Shown piece by piece: positions 7,927 through 17,254 of a stretch of 55,292 nucleotides of DNA. The position numbers and the translations under genes are program-made. Source of the stretch: Nitrospirota bacterium (lineage in GTDB: Bacteria > Nitrospirota > Nitrospiria > Nitrospirales > Nitrospiraceae); NCBI GenBank assembly GCA_016207025.1, contig JACQQM010000110.1, positions 1-55,292 on the forward strand, read 5' to 3'. The notes under the pieces were generated by a model. The model did no database searches and was not told where the DNA came from. It saw only the letters and a list, made by a program, of their open reading frames with translations. Position 1 is the stretch's first letter, and every line of letters begins with the position of its first letter.

Positions 7927-8705
7927 GACGCTTCCGCTCCGCCGTCACAGCCTCGCTGATAAGCGCCGCGATCCTGCTGGCTATCCTCGCGGGGTGTAAT
8001 TTGCAACCCAGCGAGCAGCGCAAATTGCGAACGACCCTGTTCATCGGCGTGGATGCCAGCGGCTCATTCAAGCATTCTGGTTACTACGACAACGCCCTGA
8101 CGTTCCTGGCCCACTACATCTATGGCCACCTCCATGAGTTGGGCGGGCTGGAGAAACCTCACGCGCTGTTTGTCGCCAGCGTCGGCGGCAAAAGCCGCAG
8201 CGAGCCGAAAACCTTCCACCCCATCCACGACTTCGAGGGAAAGGACGTTGCCCAGATTGAGGCCGATCTTCGGACCTGGTTTCCTCCCTCCGACACCATT
8301 ACGGACTTTAACCCGTTCTTCCAAGAGGTCGCGCGGATCACGAAGGAGAGAAATTTGGTCCTGGCCCCGATCACGCTGATGATCGTGACAGACGGCGTCC
8401 CTGATGCGGCCACGCCGAGCGTCAAGGCCGGGGCTCAGGCCCTGTACGAGCAGATTGACCTCAACCCGCTCGAGTACCTGTCCCGGAATATCACCATCCG
8501 GCTGACCTATGTGAGCCCCAAGGTGGGTGAACAGTGGCGAACCCACGTCCCCCGAACACGGGTGCGGCTGTGGACCGTTGATGCCGAGGTGATGAAGGGA
8601 TGGAAGGATCAAATCCAGCCGGGTGTTGACACTGGCCGGCAGGACCGGTTCTGGAAGTGGGTGCAGGATAACGTCGACTTCCGCGTGCGCTCGAAGAAGA
8701 TCTAA
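7923..8705 (+). CDS. lipoprotein with VWA-like (MIDAS-type) motif
   Basis: Signal peptide with lipobox (AILAGC), 'FIGVDASGSF' DxSxS-like motif and 'ITLMIVTDGVPD'. Confidence 0.7.
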   Translation: MRRFRSAVTASLISAAILLAILAGCNLQPSEQRKLRTTLFIGVDASGSFKHSGYYDNALTFLAHYIYGHLHELGGLEKPHALFVASVGGKSRSEPKTFHPIHDFEGKDVAQIEADLRTWFPPSDTITDFNPFFQEVARITKERNLVLAPITLMIVTDGVPDAATPSVKAGAQALYEQIDLNPLEYLSRNITIRLTYVSPKVGEQWRTHVPRTRVRLWTVDAEVMKGWKDQIQPGVDTGRQDRFWKWVQDNVDFRVRSKKI

Positions 8706-8761
8706 ACATTCATAGTCAGTATCGCGTTCAGCTCATCCCAACATCACTCCATCAATTCGTA

Positions 8762-9577
8762 TTAGAACGCATCCTGGGCACATCGGATGCCAACATATGG
8801 GCCTCTGTCATCGGGGAAGTAGCTCTCTCGAGAAGCGGATTTCAGGAGGCGCGTTGGGTCGTCAAACGATCCGCCTCTGAGCACCTTCTGTTTGCCGCGA
8901 GAGGGTCCCGGCGGATTGCTCTCCGGGCTGCTGGCGTAATACTTTTCATCGTACCAGTCCGCCACCCACTCCGAGGCGTTCCCTGCCATGTCGTAGACCC
9001 CATAGGGACTCTTGCCAGCCTCGTAGCTGCCCACTGGCGTGAGGCTGTCACTATAACTATAGCGTGAGGACTTATCGTAATTCGCCAGTTTGGAAGTGGG
9101 CTCTTCATTGCCCCAGGGGTATTGTCGACTGTCCGTCCCTCGCGCCGCCTTCTCCCATTCAGCCTCGCTGGGCAGACGCTTCCCGACCCAGCGACAGTAG
9201 GCTTCCGCTGCTTTCCAGGTGACCCCAATCACCGGTCTATCACCGTGGTTGGCCAGGTCGACTTGGTCCCACAACATCGGCACAAGCCCCGGGTGATTTG
9301 GCCCGGTTGCCTCCAAGAATTCGGCATAGCGCGCCGTGGTCACCTCGTACACGTCCATGTAGAACGCATAAAGATACACCCGATGCGCAGGCTTTGCCTT
9401 GGAGAGCCCGTCCTGGCTCCCCATCATAAACTCTCCGTCCGAGACCCACACCATCGGGGTCCCGTGCTTACGGGCCTCCGCTTCCAACGCTCTGCGTGTC
9501 TCGGCGTGTGCGGGTGTGGCCAAGCTGATCGCAGCAAGCCCAGCCAGAAGCGTGATGGTCACAGTGACGTGTCGCAT
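8762..9577 (-). CDS. exported SUMF1/formylglycine-generating-enzyme-fold protein
   Basis: 'MVWVSDGEFMMGSQDG...HRVYLYAFYMDVYEVTTARYAEFLEATG...RPVIGVTWKAAEAYCRWVGKRLPSEAEWEKAARG...VLRGGSFDD'; signal peptide; start at internal Met. Confidence 0.9.
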   Translation of the reverse strand: MRHVTVTITLLAGLAAISLATPAHAETRRALEAEARKHGTPMVWVSDGEFMMGSQDGLSKAKPAHRVYLYAFYMDVYEVTTARYAEFLEATGPNHPGLVPMLWDQVDLANHGDRPVIGVTWKAAEAYCRWVGKRLPSEAEWEKAARGTDSRQYPWGNEEPTSKLANYDKSSRYSYSDSLTPVGSYEAGKSPYGVYDMAGNASEWVADWYDEKYYASSPESNPPGPSRGKQKVLRGGSFDDPTRLLKSASRESYFPDDRGPYVGIRCAQDAF

Positions 9578-9647
9578 GGAAGGCCTCCCAGCACTACATG
9601 GAGAAACTGAACGTTCCATTCCTTGGGTCTCCTCGGTCCTCGATTCC

Positions 9648-9998
9648 TCAGCTCCACGTACGATGGACCTCGCTCACATGCTCCACCCCGCCAGCCTTCT
9701 CGATCTCCCATTGGACATCGTTCGGAATCTCCACAATCTTCAGTTCCGCGCAGTGGCCGTTCGCCTGAGATCCCATCTCCTCCACAACCTGCACCAGCTT
9801 CTGATCGTCTCGGGGGATGAGCGCACCACACATATTCAGACTCGGCTCTCGTGGAGTCGCCCCGCTGGGCCAGTACGCACCGAGGTCCGGTTCTTGGAGC
9901 GCCTCGCGTTGGCCCAACTGTCGCAACCGCAGAAATGCAGTGTGACTGAGGCTAAATCCTCCATAGCTCTTGTTAATGACGATCTTTCTCATTGACAT
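9648..9998 (-). CDS. hypothetical protein ('KIVINKSYGGFSLSH' family)
   Basis: 116 aa; recognisable N-terminal KIVIN(K)xYGGFxLS motif. Confidence 0.65.
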   Translation of the reverse strand: MSMRKIVINKSYGGFSLSHTAFLRLRQLGQREALQEPDLGAYWPSGATPREPSLNMCGALIPRDDQKLVQVVEEMGSQANGHCAELKIVEIPNDVQWEIEKAGGVEHVSEVHRTWS

Positions 9999-10053
9999 GG
10001 TCTCCCTTTTCCGCCTCCTACCTGTATCAGAGGTAACCCTCTCCGGTGACTAT

Positions 10054-10401
10054 TCAAAGAGACTCTACAAACCTGTCGTCAGTGAACATTCCGTGGAGCT
10101 GCCCAGTGACGTGGCGGCGGTAGTCAACTTTCTGCTTGCCCATTATGGCAAGACCCTCATGATCCGTGAGAATCAGGAGATCCTCCTCTGCGGCCAATTT
10201 CCTCCGTTCGGACGAGCCCACATCAATACGATACTGAGTCCGCCCATCAGGATTCCGACCTGGACCGGTAATGATCTCCGTCAGACCATCAATGAACCCT
10301 TCATGCCCCTCTTGACGGTGCCTGACCTTCGTTCCATCAGGAATTCTCACCCAATTCTTCTTTCCAGTATCCAACCGTCCCGGTTTCCCTTCGTTCACCA
10401 T
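10054..10401 (-). CDS. hypothetical protein
   Basis: 115 aa ORF with coherent composition 'W VRIPDGTKVRHRQEGHEGFIDGLTEIITGPGRNPDGRTQYRIDVG'. Confidence 0.6.
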   Translation of the reverse strand: MVNEGKPGRLDTGKKNWVRIPDGTKVRHRQEGHEGFIDGLTEIITGPGRNPDGRTQYRIDVGSSERRKLAAEEDLLILTDHEGLAIMGKQKVDYRRHVTGQLHGMFTDDRFVESL

Positions 10402-10558
10402 GGTGATGCCTCATGTAGTGGTTCTGGGTTGAGGAGCGAGCTTGTCTTAATGCCATCGCCTCGTGATCCCATGCCTGATCGGCGGCCTCAGGGACCCCCC
10501 GGGGCTGCATTGCTGCGCACGCCGAGAGAATGCAGCAAGAGGTCTGACTGAGACACCC

Positions 10559-10813
10559 TTAGCCCTTTCCCCGGATCTCCCGCTCCGCCTGGAGCCAGTT
10601 ATTAAGGGCATGGCCTTCTTGGCGGCCTCCCCGCTCGTAAAGTTCATAGGCCCGGTTGGCGATCCGCGCGTAAAAATCAACAGGCTCGTGGGGCTCGTCA
10701 GAACCTGGCCCGCTGCGGCGACCGAGATCCGCATCGGCGACCGAGGATCCCGGAAGACCAACTGTAGGTTTTCGCTTCTTCTCGCGTATTATCGGAGATT
10801 GTTTTGGCTCCAT
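10559..10813 (-). CDS. DUF2934 domain protein
   Basis: 'RIANRAYELYERGGRQEGHALNNWLQAEREI'. Confidence 0.75.
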   Translation of the reverse strand: MEPKQSPIIREKKRKPTVGLPGSSVADADLGRRSGPGSDEPHEPVDFYARIANRAYELYERGGRQEGHALNNWLQAEREIRGKG

Positions 10814-10992
10814 GTTCTTTTTCTTTTTCCCTTGTTCTGCAGCTTGACCCTATAGGTCCCTTCGCCCATCGACGTCACCCACAATTGCCCCCTTCGGCTC
10901 AAGCGATCGACTTCGAGAAAGACCTGGTTCCAGGTGAGACCTGGTAAGCTAACCACCAAGTCATCAAGCTGACAACCAGGAGCGCGGCGCAC
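10789..10992 (-). CDS. small hypothetical protein, winged-helix-like composition
   Basis: 67 aa 'LDDLVVSLPGLTWNQVFLEVDRLSRRGQLWVTSMGEGTYRV'; overlaps the downstream DUF2934 gene. Confidence 0.55.
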   Translation of the reverse strand: MRRAPGCQLDDLVVSLPGLTWNQVFLEVDRLSRRGQLWVTSMGEGTYRVKLQNKGKRKRTWSQNNLR

Positions 10993-11041
10993 CGCTTCAA
11001 GGATCCGGGACTCGGACCATCCCTCTCACCCACCTCTTCCC

Positions 11042-11105
11042 CTCAGTAAGGAAAGGATAAGGTGAGGGAATGATCTGAAGGCCCAGATCAATTCACTTTA
11101 CTGAG
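11042..11105 (-). terminator. candidate terminator hairpin of the 11098-11604 gene
   Basis: Outer stem ctcagtaa/ttactgag and inner stem gatctg/cagatc. Confidence 0.35.
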
Positions 11106-11604
11106 CTGACCCAGAACTCGGTGTCTCCGTCCCATACTGCTCAGCCCCGGACCTCGGAACCGCGATCCCGTATTCCTGGACCGGTGTCACCATCTGCGCG
11201 AAGTTAGTCAACTCATCCGCAGCGACCTCGCTGATGCCATGGGCCCGCTTAGCGAGCATCTTGAAGAACGCACCCATCTCCCCCTTCACGGCTCGCCGAT
11301 CTCCACGGCCCACCGCGTCCCGGACTGCATTCAGTTTTGTCAGGTAGGGGGCAAAATTGGAGGTGGGATAGTTCGCCTTGTAGATGCTCAGCGAGTTCAC
11401 GATCTCATCGACCCAGGCGCTCTGAGCCGAGCCAGTCCCCAGCACAGGCGCATCGGACTGCATGGTGGGCTGCACTTGCATGATCTCAGGAATGCCCGCT
11501 CCCGGAAGTTGATCAGCCGCCTGTGTTGACAGCACCGGAAGCCACGGAATCAACGCCAGCGAGGCGACGATGCCTATCCGCCTTATAAACAGAGAGGCTT
11601 TCAT
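11098..11604 (-). CDS. exported hypothetical protein
   Basis: MKASLFIRRIGIVASLALIPWLPVLSTQA signal peptide; start set at ATG 11604 rather than 11934. Confidence 0.65.
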   Translation of the reverse strand: MKASLFIRRIGIVASLALIPWLPVLSTQAADQLPGAGIPEIMQVQPTMQSDAPVLGTGSAQSAWVDEIVNSLSIYKANYPTSNFAPYLTKLNAVRDAVGRGDRRAVKGEMGAFFKMLAKRAHGISEVAADELTNFAQMVTPVQEYGIAVPRSGAEQYGTETPSSGSAQ

Positions 11605-11752
11605 AGTACCTATCTCCTTTTGAGTCGGGGCCTCAGGGTTTGGTGCTTCGTCGCGTGGCCCCACACGATGAAGCGCACGGGTGTCCTGACCTTGGCATCT
11701 CCAACCAACAGGGGGGATCCTTCGTCCCTCGATTCCCGTACTGGAACAGGCG

Positions 11753-12085
11753 TCATGTTCTCGTCTCCTTGCGCTTGGAGCTACCTGACCCCGCTGGCAA
11801 CGTGCCAGGAGGACGAGCCCCATTCCGCCTCGGTTCCTGATGACCTTTCCGATTAGCTGCGATGCCGGAATCATTGATCTCGCCACATAGCAGACATTGC
11901 CACCCGAAGAAGCAGCGCGTCGAGCTTCCCACATCTTCCAACTTGATGCTCACCATCAGGCCTTGACAACGTGGGCAGCTCACCTGTTGACCTCCCCCGG
12001 CTGGATACAGCTCACGGAGCCAGCACGCCCTCCCGCCATCCACAAACGGCATGCAGCAAGTCCACGCGGCCAGGAACCCATCCAT
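11753..12085 (-). CDS. small zinc-ribbon protein
   Basis: 'VSCPRCQGLMVSIKL...GWQCLLCGEIND' paired CxxC; start uncertain. Confidence 0.5.
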   Translation of the reverse strand: MDGFLAAWTCCMPFVDGGRACWLRELYPAGGGQQVSCPRCQGLMVSIKLEDVGSSTRCFFGWQCLLCGEINDSGIAANRKGHQEPRRNGARPPGTLPAGSGSSKRKETRT

Positions 12086-12371
12086 GGCCCGACATCGGCC
12101 TCTGATATACGAAAGGCCACGGTCCTGGTGTTCAGATCAATGCATACCGCGCTGGCGAGAGACTCTGGCGTAGAAGCGGCGGAGACTGGAGAATCGGTCG
12201 CGCAGGAAGGATCAGGAAGCGCGATGGATAGGACAGCCAGCGTGGCTCAATACGTCGTGGATTCATACTACACCCACAGGGTGAGTCTGTTCAACCTGTA
12301 TTTATTGGGCCTACGCTCCCCCGATTTCTTCCACAAACTCTGCTCAAACCTCTGTGGCGAAGTCTGCTACA

Positions 12372-13166
12372 ATGCCGGCCATGGGCGTCATCGAGCAGCC
12401 GCTCTCGTTTAAGGATTCGGCTGGCCATACGGTCTCGGCGGTGCTGGCCTCCCCCTCGGACGGCACGGACCGCGTGGCCGTCCTGTGCCACGGATTTCTC
12501 TCCACCAAGAATAGCACGACCAACAAGACCCTGACGCGCCTGCTCGTGGAGCGAGAGATCGCCACCTTCCGGTTCGATTTCTTCGGTCAGGGCGAGAGCG
12601 AGGGGCCGTTCGAGCGTACCACGACGACCGTGGCCGTGAACCAGACCCTGGCCGCCCTCGACCTCGTCACAGCCAAGGGGTATCGTCGCATCGGGCTCAT
12701 GGGCTCCAGCTTCGGGGGGCTGGTGGCCATTTTGGCCGCGGCCCAACGACCGGCTCTCTCGGTTGTGGCCCTCAAATGCCCGGTCCCGGACTTTCCGGAG
12801 ATGCTTCGGCTTGAATTCGGCAAGGCCGGCATGGAACGGTGGAAGCAGTCCGATGAGATCCCGAACGTGACGGGCGGCCAGCAACCGGTCCGCTTGCGCT
12901 ACACGTTCTATGAGGACTGTCTGAGGCATGATGCGTACAAGGCGGCGGAAACCATCCTGGCGCCGGTGCTGATCGTGCAGGGCGATCGGGACGAGTACGT
13001 CCCGCTGCATCAAAGCCGGCGACTCTACGACGCGGTGCGGACTGAGAAACATCTGGAGATCCTTCCCGGCGCGGACCACGGCTTCACCGAGGCCGAGGAC
13101 TTTCGACGGATGACGATGTTGTTAGCCGACTGGCTGACCACGCACCTCTCGGCCAAGCAGGCATAA
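12372..13166 (+). CDS. alpha/beta hydrolase (serine aminopeptidase-like)
   Basis: 'VAVLCHGFLSTKNS', 'IGLMGSSFGGLVA' nucleophile elbow, 'VLIVQGDRDEYVPL', 'GADHGF'. Confidence 0.9.
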   Translation: MPAMGVIEQPLSFKDSAGHTVSAVLASPSDGTDRVAVLCHGFLSTKNSTTNKTLTRLLVEREIATFRFDFFGQGESEGPFERTTTTVAVNQTLAALDLVTAKGYRRIGLMGSSFGGLVAILAAAQRPALSVVALKCPVPDFPEMLRLEFGKAGMERWKQSDEIPNVTGGQQPVRLRYTFYEDCLRHDAYKAAETILAPVLIVQGDRDEYVPLHQSRRLYDAVRTEKHLEILPGADHGFTEAEDFRRMTMLLADWLTTHLSAKQA

Positions 13167-13182
13167 CGGAACGGACACGACC

Positions 13183-13659
13183 ATGCCGGAGACCCAGCAT
13201 CTGCGCGAGGAACAACTGGAGGTCCTGAAAATCCTCTACCCCTGGTACAAGGAAGAGGTGTTCCGGCGGCGTGAGCAAATGATGCGGCTGACCGCCTTCG
13301 CCAGCGCGTTTCTGGTCCTGCTCCTGATCACGATGCTGGCGGTCCCCTCAGTCCCGAGCCGGCCCCGCCTCGACTTCACGGTGGCGCTCTTCGCGATCAC
13401 CGGCGTCGCGCTGTTCTCCGCGATCTTCGCCTATTTGATCCTCCAGCAGCGGAATCGCCACCAGATGGCCAAGCAAGCGCTCATCGAGATCGAACGCGTG
13501 CTGGGGCTTTACGATGAAGGGCTGTATCTGGTGGGGAAGGCCTTGTACCCGGAGGACTGGCAGACGTCCTGGTTGGGAGATCGAAGCGTGACCGTCTACC
13601 TGACGGTCTTAACCGCGCTCACCGTCCTCGTCATCGCCGCAGTCCTGGTGAGACCGTGA
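13183..13659 (+). CDS. membrane protein, hypothetical
   Basis: 158 aa with three hydrophobic segments; 17 nt after the hydrolase. Confidence 0.65.
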   Translation: MPETQHLREEQLEVLKILYPWYKEEVFRRREQMMRLTAFASAFLVLLLITMLAVPSVPSRPRLDFTVALFAITGVALFSAIFAYLILQQRNRHQMAKQALIEIERVLGLYDEGLYLVGKALYPEDWQTSWLGDRSVTVYLTVLTALTVLVIAAVLVRP

Positions 13660-13757
13660 TGCGTGAAGCGTGGTACGTGTGGTACGTGATGAGCTAGCTG
13701 CCGGGATATCCTGTTCCGTATCATCTTCGCGCATCACGCATCACCGATCACCCATCA
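13658..13757. repeat. degenerate GTGATG-type imperfect hairpin repeat
   Basis: Left arm gtgatgcgtgaagcgtggtacgtgtggtacgtgatgagc; right arm gcgcatcacgcatcaccgatcacccatcacgctc. Confidence 0.7.
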
Positions 13758-14577
13758 CGCTCTTGGCGCAGCGGAAGCCCGTATAGCTATTGCGCGTGGT
13801 CGGGGGCAATTTGAATCGCCCATAGGTCAGGAGATACTTCGGCAGCTCGGACCATGATCCGCCGCGAAGCACCTTGAACTGCCCCTGCTCCGGCCCGATC
13901 GGGTTCCGTTCAGGGCTCCGCTCGTAATACCCGCCGTCATACCAGTCCTGGACCCATTCCCAGACGTTGCCGGCCATGTCGTAGAGACCGAAGGGACTCG
14001 CGGCCTTGTCATACCGACCCACCGGCATCAAAGCCTGGCTGTAGCTGAATCGCGCCCCCACGGCATGGTTCGCCAGCTCGGCCGTGGGGACCTGATTGCC
14101 CCAGGGGTATCTCCGCTCGTCCGTGCCCCGGGCCGCCTTTTCCCATTCGGCCTCGGTGGGCAAGCGCTTGCCGGCCCAGCGACAGTAGGTGTCGGCGTCG
14201 TACCAGTCCACGCCGATCACAGGCCGGTCCCCGTGGATCGCGAGGTTGACCGACTCCCACAGCCAGGGCGGCGTGCGCCCGGTGGCGGCGAGAAATCTCG
14301 CGTAGCGGCTGGTGGTGACCTCGTAGTGGTCCATCGCAAAGGCCTCCAGCCAGACCTTGTGCCGGGGACGCTCGTCATCGAGCCCGATCGGGCCATCCAC
14401 GCCCATCCAGAACTCTCCCGCCGGAATCAACGCCATGGGCGCAGCATCGCCCGTTACGGCCTCAGCCTCCTTCTTGGACTTGCGAAATTTGTCGAGTTGG
14501 GCACCAGCAGGCAGGATCCACGCCACGACAACCACGACCATGAACATTCCAACGAGCCCTGACCTCACTTCATTCAT
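13741..14577 (-). CDS. exported SUMF1/formylglycine-generating-enzyme-fold protein (paralog of 8762-9577)
   Basis: 'LIPAGEFWMGVDG...HKVWLEAFAMDHYEVTTSRYARFLAATG...GKRLPTEAEWEKAARG...FKVLRGGSW'. Confidence 0.9.
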   Translation of the reverse strand: MNEVRSGLVGMFMVVVVVAWILPAGAQLDKFRKSKKEAEAVTGDAAPMALIPAGEFWMGVDGPIGLDDERPRHKVWLEAFAMDHYEVTTSRYARFLAATGRTPPWLWESVNLAIHGDRPVIGVDWYDADTYCRWAGKRLPTEAEWEKAARGTDERRYPWGNQVPTAELANHAVGARFSYSQALMPVGRYDKAASPFGLYDMAGNVWEWVQDWYDGGYYERSPERNPIGPEQGQFKVLRGGSWSELPKYLLTYGRFKLPPTTRNSYTGFRCAKSVMGDR

Positions 14578-14605
14578 CGTTCATCATTCATCGCTCATCG
14601 TTCAG
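14571..14605. repeat. tandem degenerate ttcatcg/ttcatca repeat
   Basis: ttcattcatcgttcatcattcatcgctcatcgttcag; overlaps the start codon region of the SUMF1-like gene. Confidence 0.65.
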
Positions 14606-15264
14606 TAAATTCTTCCCCCGACCACCCAGTGGCGGTCGTCCGGCACGTCGATCAGCAGCCGGCTGAGGTTCAGCTCCGCCAACTGCGCCGCCACCTCATC
14701 CTCCGTGAAGGCGGCGAGGAGCGAATGATAGAAATCGCGCCGTAAAATCGCCGGCTCCCCTTTGGCGTACTGATCCACGATGGCCTGCGCCGACTCCGGC
14801 GACTCGGGACGGAGCAGGTCCATCACCAGCACGACCGAACCGGGCTTAACCAGTTTCTTCAGCCAGTACCAGAACTGCAAGGGGTTGTGCAGATGATGGA
14901 GAAGGCTGTTGGAAATCGCCGCATCGGCCGGCTCCGGCAGCACCAGATTCTGGAAGCGCTCGCACCGCAGCGTGATGCGGTCGGTCAACCCGGCCTTCCG
15001 CACGGCTTCTTTGGCCAGGCGGATCATGGGCGGTGAGGCATCTACGCCTGTCACTCGGCACCTTGGCAGCGCGCATACCAACCGGATCGGGATATCGCCG
15101 GGACCGCAGCCCAGATCCAGCACGTGCCCCTCCGTCATGTCCGGATTGTATTCCCGGAACCGGTCCACGAAGCCCTGGTTCTCTTCCTCGAAGTCGGCTT
15201 TCGCATAGGCCACGGCCTGCTCGGGGTCATCCATCACCTCCGGCTCGAGGACACGCGATATCAT
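14602..15264 (-). CDS. class I SAM-dependent methyltransferase
   Basis: 'VLDLGCGPGDIPIRL', 'VTGVDASPPMIRLAK', 'DAAISNSLLHHLHNP'. Confidence 0.9.
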   Translation of the reverse strand: MISRVLEPEVMDDPEQAVAYAKADFEEENQGFVDRFREYNPDMTEGHVLDLGCGPGDIPIRLVCALPRCRVTGVDASPPMIRLAKEAVRKAGLTDRITLRCERFQNLVLPEPADAAISNSLLHHLHNPLQFWYWLKKLVKPGSVVLVMDLLRPESPESAQAIVDQYAKGEPAILRRDFYHSLLAAFTEDEVAAQLAELNLSRLLIDVPDDRHWVVGGRIY

Positions 15265-15271
15265 AGTAACC

Positions 15272-15365
15272 CTTCGGATTTGTTGATTTCGAGATTTGGT
15301 GATCTGCTGATCTGACCCTCCCTTTTCAAAATCATCAGATCAACAAATCATCAAATCACAAAATC
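15272..15365. repeat. degenerate GATTTGTTGATTT-type imperfect hairpin repeat
   Basis: Left arm ggatttgttgatttcgagatttggtgatctgctgatctga; right arm aaaatcatcagatcaacaaatcatcaaatcacaaaatcg. Confidence 0.7.
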
Positions 15366-15865
15366 GTCACTTCATCGCCTTGCTTGACCACTCCCTCGGC
15401 AAGTACCCGCGCATACAGTCGGCTCCAGCCGGGATGCCGTTTCTGGGAGATCCGCTTGTAATCCCCGTTGAGAAACCAACCGGCGTTGTTTTCGCACGGG
15501 GAGGTATAGCTCACGATTTCTAATTGCACCGACTTCCCCACGCGCACCCGGTCCCCTGGTTTGAGCGTGGTCCACTCCACCCCCGCCAGGGTCAGGTTCT
15601 CTCCGCTGGAACCAGGGGCGATCTGATGCCCTTCGGTGCGGAGCGCCTCGATCACTTCCAGGGAGAAGAGGCACACCGCGCGATCGGGTCCGCCGTGATT
15701 CTTCAGGCTCCGCTGGCGATCCCCGACCACGCCATCCTTCATGATGCGAGCTTCCGGCACCGGCAGTTTTGGCACGCCGCCGTTCGAGACGTTGATCTGG
15801 TGCAGGTGCGGATATGACGGATATGATCGAAGTGCCACGTGCTCCATTACGAGGACCCTTCGCAC
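15356..15865 (-). CDS. MOSC domain protein
   Basis: 'HQINVSNGGVPKLPV...GDRQRSLKNHGGPDRAVCLFSLE...GSSGENLTLAGVEW...CENNAGWF'. Confidence 0.85.
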   Translation of the reverse strand: MRRVLVMEHVALRSYPSYPHLHQINVSNGGVPKLPVPEARIMKDGVVGDRQRSLKNHGGPDRAVCLFSLEVIEALRTEGHQIAPGSSGENLTLAGVEWTTLKPGDRVRVGKSVQLEIVSYTSPCENNAGWFLNGDYKRISQKRHPGWSRLYARVLAEGVVKQGDEVTIL

Positions 15866-16725
15866 GGTTCAGGGACAATGACCTCAAGCGCCAGCCAGCC
15901 GTCACGCTCCCGCGAGGCGCGCACGACCCCACCCACCTCCAGGAACGCATCCGAGATGTCCGCCCGGCTTTCCGTGAGCATGCCCGAGAGCAACAGCCTG
16001 GCGCCGAGGTTGAGGTAGGGTGCAAATTCGTGAATCGAATCCAGGATGGTCTGCCGGTCCAGATTCGCCAGCACGATATCAAACCGCTCATTCTCTGTGG
16101 CCTGAAGATCCCGAAGCGTGGCGATTCGAAGCTCCAGTGCCGGGCCGAGTCCGTTTGCAGCCGCGTACTTCCGCGCGCACCCGATCGCGACCGGATCATG
16201 GTCAATCCCTATCACGGCCTTGGCCCCCAGCCGGAGGGCCACCATGGCCAGGATGCCGCTGCCGGTACAGACATCCAGCACCTGCTCGCCCCCTCGGATC
16301 AACTCTTCGAGCCATTCGATCAGCAACTGGGCGGCGGCATGATGGCCGGTCCCGAATGCCTGCGTGGGGTCAATAATGAGTTCTATCTCTCCCGGTTGTA
16401 ACTCTACATGCTCCCAGCTCGGTCTGACGATGATGCGCCGGCCGATCTTGAGCGGTTTGACCGACCGCGCCCAGAGCGCGTTGCAATCTCGTTCGGGAAG
16501 CATGTCAACGGTGATAGCCGGTCGATCCGATTCATTCCCCAGCTCCCTCAGCACTTGTTTCAGATCCTGCAGGGCATCCGGGTTCCACCGGTCGGCCGGC
16601 CAGTACAGATGTATGACGCCATTCTCCTGCCAGGCGCCGGTCGCGGCCGGATCGCTCAATATGCCGAGTAGCTCCCCTGAGTCTACGGAGGACTCGATCC
16701 GCACGTCGATCCAATCGTGTGCCAT
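15847..16725 (-). CDS. prmA: ribosomal protein L11 methyltransferase
   Basis: 'PTQAFGTGHHAAAQLLIEWLEEL...VLDVCTGSGILAMVALRLGAKAVIGIDHDPVAI...IVLANLDRQTI'; start likely Met10 (16725) because the 16752 ATG lies in a repeat end. Confidence 0.88.
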   Translation of the reverse strand: MAHDWIDVRIESSVDSGELLGILSDPAATGAWQENGVIHLYWPADRWNPDALQDLKQVLRELGNESDRPAITVDMLPERDCNALWARSVKPLKIGRRIIVRPSWEHVELQPGEIELIIDPTQAFGTGHHAAAQLLIEWLEELIRGGEQVLDVCTGSGILAMVALRLGAKAVIGIDHDPVAIGCARKYAAANGLGPALELRIATLRDLQATENERFDIVLANLDRQTILDSIHEFAPYLNLGARLLLSGMLTESRADISDAFLEVGGVVRASRERDGWLALEVIVPEPCEGSS

Positions 16726-16743
16726 TGCGGTTGCCAACACGCT

Positions 16744-16935
16744 AACCCGCATTATTCACGAAGCGTGAACAATGCGCCCTACGGGCTTCGACTGCGGCCC
16801 CATCGGAACAGGGCCTCCGCTCAGGGTTAGCCCTGAGCAGGTGCGAAGCACCGTGTCGAAGTCTGCCAGCAAGCAAGGGGCTTGCTGGCAGACGGTTATG
16901 AATGAAAGCGAAAGCTTTCATGAATAATCCGGGCT
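16744..16935. repeat. MITE/REP-like palindromic element, ~192 bp
   Basis: Imperfect terminal inverted repeats aacccgcattattcacgaa / ttcatgaataatccgggct (16/19 pairing), plus internal hairpins: perfect 14-bp stem gtctgccagcaagc-aaggg-gcttgctggcagac at 16861-16893, ctcaggg/ccctgag at 16820-16837, atgaaagc-gaaa-gctttcat at 16902-16921. Confidence 0.7.
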
Positions 16936-17254
16936 AAGGGGCAGGTAAGTTCATATGCGAAAAGTTCGCCACCAAGCAGTACGGACAAGGGCCTAGCGGC
17001 ACGGTATCTTAACAGGCTGGAATGGCCGATGCATCCGTACCGGCTAGGCTCCCGGTCGACACGACCCGCAACAAGTCAAAGGGATAGATTGTGTCGTTGT
17101 CTTTGCAACATCGAAGACAATCGTGCAAGTCGGCAGCCGTTGTGTCAGGGCATAGCCTGTTACTTGACAGGCAGAGAGTGGACTGCTAGTTTTCTCGCAG
17201 AGGATAGTACCCGCACAAGGGTCATCAGACCGACCCGAGCCAGGAGGTAGGACC

